Assembly: GCA_029252195.1 (NCBI GenBank)
Contig: JAQXBV010000006.1
Span: 1-47,231 of the forward strand
Direction of reading: 5' to 3'
DNA: 47,231 nucleotides
Source: Yoonia sp.
GTDB taxonomy: Bacteria > Pseudomonadota > Alphaproteobacteria > Rhodobacterales > Rhodobacteraceae
Positions 42,568-47,231 of the stretch are shown here, piece after piece. The notes under the pieces were generated by a model. It had not been told where the DNA came from. It ran no database searches and saw only the letters and a program-made list of their open reading frames with translations. Position numbers and translations under genes: made by a program. The first letter of the stretch is position 1, and each line of letters begins with the position of its first letter.

Positions 42568-43173
42568 TTATTTGTTCCAGTTTGCCATCTCGGCGGTGAT
42601 GTTAAACTTGATCTCTCCGATGGCGCCACCTGCGACCATATCGTTCAGGATCACCGTCGTTTGGTTGCCGACATCGTCGGTGACGATCCATTGGCGCAAC
42701 TCGACCGGATTGGCCGTGAACACCATTTGAATGTTGCCGTATTCCGGATGTTCGGGGTCTTGCGCCGTCACGGTCGTGGTCGTGCCGTCAGAGGTATGCC
42801 CCGTCACCATGCGCGCCGCGCCAAAATCGACGTTCCGCTCCAGAATGATCTTGAGCGGGGTCTGGTTCAACGGATAACGGTCTGGGCCATTGTTGGACCG
42901 AGGGTCAAAGATTGCCACTTGCCCGCCGCCAGCCATGACCAGAGAGTTATCAGGGGCATTGTATTCGAACCGAATACGTCCGGGTCGTTTGATATAGATT
43001 TGCCCCGTCGAGAGCGTCCCGTCCGCATTGATCTGCGTGAACCCGCCCTGCGCCGTTTGCAGCCCGTTGAGGTATTGCGAAATCTGCGCCAACGACAGTT
43101 GTTGCGCCATTGCAGGCAGCGGCCCGAATGTCAGCGCTGCTGCGAGCGCCAATGAAGAAAGTCGTTTGATCAT
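42568..43173 (-). CDS. lolA: Outer-membrane lipoprotein carrier protein LolA
   Basis: A 201-residue periplasmic chaperone that ferries lipoproteins to the outer membrane. A signal peptide (MIKRLSSLALAAALTFGPLPAMA/QQ) precedes LSLAQISQYLNGLQTAQGGFTQINADGTLSTGQIYIKRPGRIRFEYN, the LolA fold. ATG at 43173 preferred: the in-frame start further upstream adds 17 residues with no family likeness. In many alphaproteobacteria it follows ftsK, but not here. Confidence 0.92.
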   Translation of the reverse strand: MIKRLSSLALAAALTFGPLPAMAQQLSLAQISQYLNGLQTAQGGFTQINADGTLSTGQIYIKRPGRIRFEYNAPDNSLVMAGGGQVAIFDPRSNNGPDRYPLNQTPLKIILERNVDFGAARMVTGHTSDGTTTTVTAQDPEHPEYGNIQMVFTANPVELRQWIVTDDVGNQTTVILNDMVAGGAIGEIKFNITAEMANWNK

Positions 43174-43306
43174 TAATCTTACCTTTGTTGCGACGGGTCT
43201 TGCACCCTGACAGATAAGGATCATCTAGCCCGCTGACCAGATGATAAGCGATAACAAGCCAGTGGAGAGCCGATAGCAAGACCCGAGGGCTGGCCGTGAC
43301 GAGGGC

Positions 43307-44008
43307 CTAACCTTTGGTAATCAGCTTATAATCCGGCGCGGTCACGGCCTGCACCGTTGTGATCGGGTCGCTCCCGATCCACGTTGTGCGCTCGATCACC
43401 AACAGCGCGGCACCTTGAGCAGTGTCAAGTTGGCGCGCCATCAGGTCGGAGGCCGAAACAGCGTAAAAGCTCATGTCGCATTTGCTGTAAGGCTTGTTGC
43501 GCACAAGCCATTCGTTGGCGCTTTCCTGTGCGAGATCAACGGTCAGGATTTCGGGCGCAGTTGTAATGCTGACCCAGCGGTCCTCAAGAATATAGGGGCG
43601 ATTGTCCGACAGGTGGAGCGCCTCAACGTGGAGCATCTTTACCCGTCCCGTCAGACCAAACCGGTCAAGAACCTCTTTGGGGGCATCGGCCTCTTCGCGC
43701 CGAATAAGGCGATAACCATAGACGCTCCCGCGGTCTTCGATCTCGCGGCGTGTGATCGCGATATTGACCGTCGCCCGCGTGACCGGATCCAACCGCACAT
43801 GCGTCCCGCCTTTGCGCCGCCGTTCAACCAGACCAATATCCGACAAGTCTTGCATCGCGCGTTGCACAGTACTGCGCGCACAGCCAAATTCCGCAGCAAT
43901 ATCCTCATCTTTCGGAAGCTTATCCCCCGGCGCATAGATCCGGTCCAGAATGCGCGTTTGAATCCGATCACGAATCTCTGTCCAAGAAAGTCGAAGGTCA
44001 CTTTTCAA
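43307..44008 (-). CDS. GntR/HutC-family transcriptional regulator (UTRA domain)
   Basis: A 233-residue protein: GntR winged helix (RIQTRILDRIYAPGDKLPKDEDIAAEFGCARSTVQRAMQDLSDIGLVERRRKGGTHVR) and a UTRA effector domain (VEALHLSDNRPYILEDRWVSI, ERTTWIGSDPITTVQAV). It resembles HutC-type regulators, which sense urocanate or similar small acids. No histidine-utilisation genes are in the window, so the target is unknown. It stands alone between lolA and the RTX protease. Confidence 0.9.
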   Translation of the reverse strand: MKSDLRLSWTEIRDRIQTRILDRIYAPGDKLPKDEDIAAEFGCARSTVQRAMQDLSDIGLVERRRKGGTHVRLDPVTRATVNIAITRREIEDRGSVYGYRLIRREEADAPKEVLDRFGLTGRVKMLHVEALHLSDNRPYILEDRWVSITTAPEILTVDLAQESANEWLVRNKPYSKCDMSFYAVSASDLMARQLDTAQGAALLVIERTTWIGSDPITTVQAVTAPDYKLITKG

Positions 44009-44111
44009 ATAAATGTTTCCAATTTTAAACGAATGCGTCGCAGTCCTGATTTCCCTGTCACCGCGTATTTGGCGACGATTTTAAGAATGTTATGCAATCC
44101 CCTGTTGCAAC

Positions 44112-46067
44112 TTAAAGCAAGAAGTCGGTCGATTCCATGGCCCCGACGCCGTAGAGCATAATCTCAAAATCGGGGGCCCTGTCACCGTCGACATCGCCTG
44201 CAACGATCACATCATCACCCAGATCAATATAGCGCAATTCGCCAGCAGTCCCTGAAAAGCGTGCCCCGCCAATAAAGGTAAAGGCCTGATTGCCTGTCTC
44301 ATCTGCATTGGCATCAATGACCCGAATATTCACCACATCAAACCCTTGGGCAAAATCGGTGATGGCATCGCGTCGCGCACCGACGACGCTATCGCCGAGG
44401 CTTACAAATGAGAACCCATCGCGACCGCCTTTACCCGTCATGACGTCTTGCCCAGCGCCACCGAAAAACCGATCACTGCTTTTACCGCCGATCAGTTCAT
44501 CGTCGCCGTCTTGACCAACCAATCGGTCATAGCCATCAAGACCATAAATCTGGTCGTCACCGTCGTTTCCATAGAGCCGGTCGTTACCATTGCCGCCGTT
44601 CATGAAGTCAGCACGGTTACCGCCATACATCCGATCATCACCGTTGTTGCCCAACAGCCGGTCGTTACCGTTGCCGCCGATAATCCGGTCATTCCCGCTA
44701 TCGCCTAGAATCGTGTCGTGCCCATTGGCACCGATTAAGGTATTGTTCGACTCGTTGCCGCGAATGGAATCTCTGCCGCTGCCGCCGCGTGCGTTTTCGA
44801 TCACAACGCCATTGGCAATGGTGAAACCGCCTGCGATCCCGCTCGCGGACGACACAAAGCCGCCGCCGCCCGTTTCGTACTGCAAAGTTGCGGCCCGCAG
44901 ATCAATCGTTGTGGCACTGTTCCCTGCGTAACTAATCGTATCGACGCCACCCGTGTCCCAGATCGCTTCCCAATAGGTGCCGCTGGCATTGGCATCCGGC
45001 AATACATAAATCGAATTGCCGCTAGCAGCAGTGGTGTTGGCCCCATAGATGAGCTGCAAATAAGCGATATCAAGCGCCATTGCCCCGCCCTCGAACCCAA
45101 AGTCTCCCCCGAAAAGACTGGTTGGTGCACTACTGTTGGCGCCTCTGTGATACCCTAAATTATAGGTCATCACGGTGAAGACCCCTTGGTTGAGATCAAA
45201 TGAGCCGTAACTATCGAAAGGCGACGTCACCCCTTGCATGATAGTAGAAGACCCACCGTTGTCATGCGGATGCGCCAAACCCAACCCGTGCAGCAATTCA
45301 TGCACGATGGTGACATAGCCATATCCGCCGCGTTCTAGGTCGCCGCCAGCCGTTCTGTCCCAAAGATCGCCGTTAAACACGCCAATCCCTGCACCATTCT
45401 CACCCGGCGGGTTAAAATACCCCAGGTATGGCTGAAATTCACTCGAGATTTCATTCATATCCAGCACGAACACGAGGTCGGCCTGATTTCGGTCGGTCAC
45501 GATATTGAAGTCCAGATCAATGAACTCCGACAGGTCGGCGAAGACGTTTTGGATCTGGCCGCGTTCATAGGCGTTGAAACCTTCTGAAGTGTAGCCATCA
45601 AAGGTCTGGCCGCTAGGGGCAAAATAGACATTGACCACGCTGCCCTCAAGCCGCGTGCCCCACGCAATGCTCTGCAACGGGCCCGCTGGCGGCGCTGGCA
45701 CCACGGGCGGCGGGCTTGCAGTCAATTGCGTCACAATCTCATAATCGCCAGTGCCGAAATCTCCCCAACTGGCTGCTTCGATATAATACGACCCTGCTGT
45801 CAGGGCCTGAAACGTCACCTGTGCGTTCGCGCCGGACCCGCCGTCATCATCAAACCCGATGAGCGCCCCGTTTGAATTATAAATCCGCACAAAGGGGTCA
45901 GACATGGCAGACGCACCAAAACTGTTGAGATTGACCTGGATCGACTCCCCTGCCCCGAGCGAAACACGAACCCAATCGCGATCCCCATTCAATGCCAAAG
46001 TTCCGACAAACGTCGCATTTACGCCCATCAAAGACGTTGTGCTGGCATTGTTGGCAATATCAGGCAA
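44112..46067 (-). CDS. Secreted M10 serralysin-like metalloprotease with PPC and RTX repeats
   Basis: A 651-residue secreted protease. A PPC-type beta domain occupies residues about 18-112, and a proline-rich linker follows (SPPPVVPAPP). The metzincin core has HELLHGLGLAHPHD (zinc His256, His260, His266; catalytic Glu257) and the Met-turn VMTYN (300). About fourteen glycine/aspartate-rich nonapeptides (residues 428-553, DNA about 44409-44786, such as GGNGNDRLL and GNDGDDQIY) bind calcium. No N-terminal signal peptide, so type I secretion is expected; the exporter is not in the window. A terminal domain (residues about 554-651) likely carries the secretion signal. Confidence 0.93.
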   Translation of the reverse strand: MPDIANNASTTSLMGVNATFVGTLALNGDRDWVRVSLGAGESIQVNLNSFGASAMSDPFVRIYNSNGALIGFDDDGGSGANAQVTFQALTAGSYYIEAASWGDFGTGDYEIVTQLTASPPPVVPAPPAGPLQSIAWGTRLEGSVVNVYFAPSGQTFDGYTSEGFNAYERGQIQNVFADLSEFIDLDFNIVTDRNQADLVFVLDMNEISSEFQPYLGYFNPPGENGAGIGVFNGDLWDRTAGGDLERGGYGYVTIVHELLHGLGLAHPHDNGGSSTIMQGVTSPFDSYGSFDLNQGVFTVMTYNLGYHRGANSSAPTSLFGGDFGFEGGAMALDIAYLQLIYGANTTAASGNSIYVLPDANASGTYWEAIWDTGGVDTISYAGNSATTIDLRAATLQYETGGGGFVSSASGIAGGFTIANGVVIENARGGSGRDSIRGNESNNTLIGANGHDTILGDSGNDRIIGGNGNDRLLGNNGDDRMYGGNRADFMNGGNGNDRLYGNDGDDQIYGLDGYDRLVGQDGDDELIGGKSSDRFFGGAGQDVMTGKGGRDGFSFVSLGDSVVGARRDAITDFAQGFDVVNIRVIDANADETGNQAFTFIGGARFSGTAGELRYIDLGDDVIVAGDVDGDRAPDFEIMLYGVGAMESTDFLL

Positions 46068-46104
46068 ACGACCGCCCTCCGAGAAATATTAAAAAGGTTA
46101 CAAT

Positions 46105-46154
46105 AAGTAATAACGACTTCGGCTACTTAAAGTAATAACGACTTCGGCTACTTA
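46105..46154. repeat. Exact 25-bp tandem duplication, each unit with inverted ends
   Basis: A 25-base unit at 46105-46129 is repeated exactly at 46130-46154. Each unit begins AAGTA and ends TACTTA, so each forms an inverted repeat around ACGACTTCGG. It lies between the divergent RTX protease and polysaccharide permease genes. Confidence 0.85.
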
Positions 46155-46249
46155 CTGAAACCGCTGTTTTCCGCCAGTGAAAAAAAGTGATCCCCCGCTT
46201 TATTTTCAGGCCGCTTGCATTGCGCGGCGAGGCGTGCTTTTTCAAAGTC

Positions 46250-47056
46250 ATGTCGCAAATTGAATTACCCCCTCGCGCTTCGTTGACGCCACCGCGCTTC
46301 CGCCCGTTTCGCACGATCGCGGCGCTGATGTTGCGTGAGATGAGCACGACTTACGGGCAATCTGCAGGCGGTTATATATGGGCAATTCTTAAACCTGTCG
46401 GGATGATTGTGATACTTTCACTGGTCTTCTCTCTGATGGTGCGAAAGCCGTCTATAGGCACGAATTTTATGTTGTTTTACGCGACCGGCTATTTGCCATA
46501 TTCATTCTTTAGCGAAATTTCCGCGAAATCCGCAAATGCGCTGCGATACTCGCGACCTTTGCTGGCCTATGCCAGCGTGACATGGATTGATGCCGTACTA
46601 GCGCGATTGATCCTGAACGTGATTACCGCCGCCACAGTGTTTTCGATTGTGATCACTGCTATTATGCTCGTCGTTGAAACACGCACAGTTCTGAACCTGA
46701 TACATGTGATCAACGGCGTCGGAATCTGCATCCTGATCGGTTTTGGGGTCGGACTATGCAACGCCATTCTGGAAGGATTCTGGCCAGTTTGGACCCAAAT
46801 CTGGTCGATTATCACGCGGCCGTTGTTTCTGGCGTCGGGGATCATCTTCCTCTATGAGGATACCCCACAGGCTGTGCAGAATATTCTATGGTGGAACCCG
46901 CTTGTCCACGGTACTGCGCTCACGCGCGCAGGGTTTTATCCGACCTATCAGGCAAGCTTTACATCGCTCATTTACTGCTACGGCCTAGCGCTTATTCTGA
47001 TCGCGCTGGGTCTGGTTTTCATGCGCGCAAACTACAGAACACTGCTGGAACGCTAA
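46250..47056 (+). CDS. ABC-2 type polysaccharide export permease (KpsM/Wzm-like)
   Basis: A 268-residue permease: LREMSTTYGQSAGGYIWAILKPVGMIVILSLVF, PLLAYASVTWIDAVLARLILN, SIITRPLFLASGIIFLYEDTP and NPLVHGTALTRAGFYP, all typical of capsule or O-antigen exporters. It has six membrane helices. ATG 46250 chosen because the longer start (GTG, 46187) adds an unrelated 21 residues. The partner ATPase and other capsule genes would lie to the right or elsewhere. The 25-bp repeats upstream may regulate it. Confidence 0.88.
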   Translation: MSQIELPPRASLTPPRFRPFRTIAALMLREMSTTYGQSAGGYIWAILKPVGMIVILSLVFSLMVRKPSIGTNFMLFYATGYLPYSFFSEISAKSANALRYSRPLLAYASVTWIDAVLARLILNVITAATVFSIVITAIMLVVETRTVLNLIHVINGVGICILIGFGVGLCNAILEGFWPVWTQIWSIITRPLFLASGIIFLYEDTPQAVQNILWWNPLVHGTALTRAGFYPTYQASFTSLIYCYGLALILIALGLVFMRANYRTLLER

Positions 47057-47164
47057 TTCGGTCAAACGCGCACGCCCTTCGCGAAGGTGAAGATTTTGAG
47101 CAACAGATATAAAGCCGGCAATGCCCGCACCAAGCGCATCGGTTTTCGCAGGGTTATACCGCTG

Positions 47165-47231
47165 CTACTCCAAAATCCGAAAGTTCTCGTGGGTTATGAC
47201 GCGGAAGTTGTCTGACACCTTGTCGCGGAAT
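47165..47231 (-). CDS. Possible C-terminus of a gene running off the right edge
   Basis: A minus-strand frame enters at the right edge and stops at TAG (47167-47165). Its last residues read FRDKVSDNFRVITHENFRIL and then a final E. Codon use is good, but only 21 residues are visible, so no family can be named. Neighbours suggest a polysaccharide-related gene. Confidence 0.35.
   Translation of the reverse strand, partial: FRDKVSDNFRVITHENFRILE

Noticed and set aside
44409..44786. Short periodic DNA repeats that might be taken for a CRISPR or satellite array
   Set aside because: The 27-base period corresponds to the nonapeptide calcium-binding repeats of the RTX protease; the DNA repeats are degenerate and in frame.

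Overview
The window looks like chromosome of a marine Rhodobacterales (Roseobacter-group) alphaproteobacterium. The basis is gene content and style: a MipZ-type ParA ATPase, a zinc-free type L31, split leuC-leuD and leuB genes, two GcvT-fused FAD demethylases next to a homocysteine methyltransferase, a serralysin-like M10/RTX protease, HspQ, and moderate to high G+C. The transposon remnant and several decaying genes suggest a genome with active IS traffic and gene loss. Genus-level placement is not attempted.

Layout. 1-1335 is the 3' part of an IS1182-type transposase carrying an in-frame stop. It is followed by rplS-rpmE, a DUF1992 gene and a broken FGE/SUMF1 gene (3.0-3.8 kb). 3.9-4.9 kb is a compact NO-stress-like locus: a group III truncated haemoglobin and an unlisted 51-residue membrane protein, divergent from an NsrR-like Rrf2 regulator, with two matching palindromes between them. 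A frameshifted DUF3291 gene and a DEAD-box helicase follow. 7.4-10 kb holds a small lipoprotein, a DUF2145 protein, and a PepSY / cytochrome b561 / membrane-anchored LuxR cluster. 10-13.7 kb has mipZ, an FMN glutamate-synthase-like protein and an EamA transporter.

13.7-19.2 kb (minus strand) is leuC-leuD, a membrane protein, an exported endonuclease/phosphatase-fold protein, then leuB. 19.4-26.6 kb (plus strand) is MscS, a SOUL protein, rsfS-rlmH, gpmI-envC-ctpA: ribosome silencing, rRNA methylation, glycolysis and envelope maintenance. 26.6-27.7 kb is a CDF metal exporter divergent from a MerR regulator, with a textbook 19-bp-spacer MerR promoter. The exporter has a stop codon right after its apparent start codon.

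27.7-35.1 kb is one tightly overlapping minus-strand operon: XRE-cupin regulator, LysE exporter, GFA-family protein, FAD/GcvT demethylase, homocysteine methyltransferase, FAD/GcvT demethylase. It reads as a methylated-amine (betaine-like) demethylation and one-carbon unit, headed by twin TGAAAT-N11-ATTTCA sites. A LacI regulator divergent from a PhyH-type dioxygenase follows. 37.3-40.5 kb has a free-methionine-sulfoxide reductase, a thiolase, a non-coding stretch with a strong hairpin, and a heavily decayed gamma-glutamyltranspeptidase. 40.5-47.2 kb carries hspQ, an AEC transporter, a lytic transglycosylase lipoprotein, lolA, a HutC-type regulator, the RTX protease and a polysaccharide ABC-2 permease, with an exact 25-bp tandem duplication between the last two. 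A short reading frame runs off the right edge.
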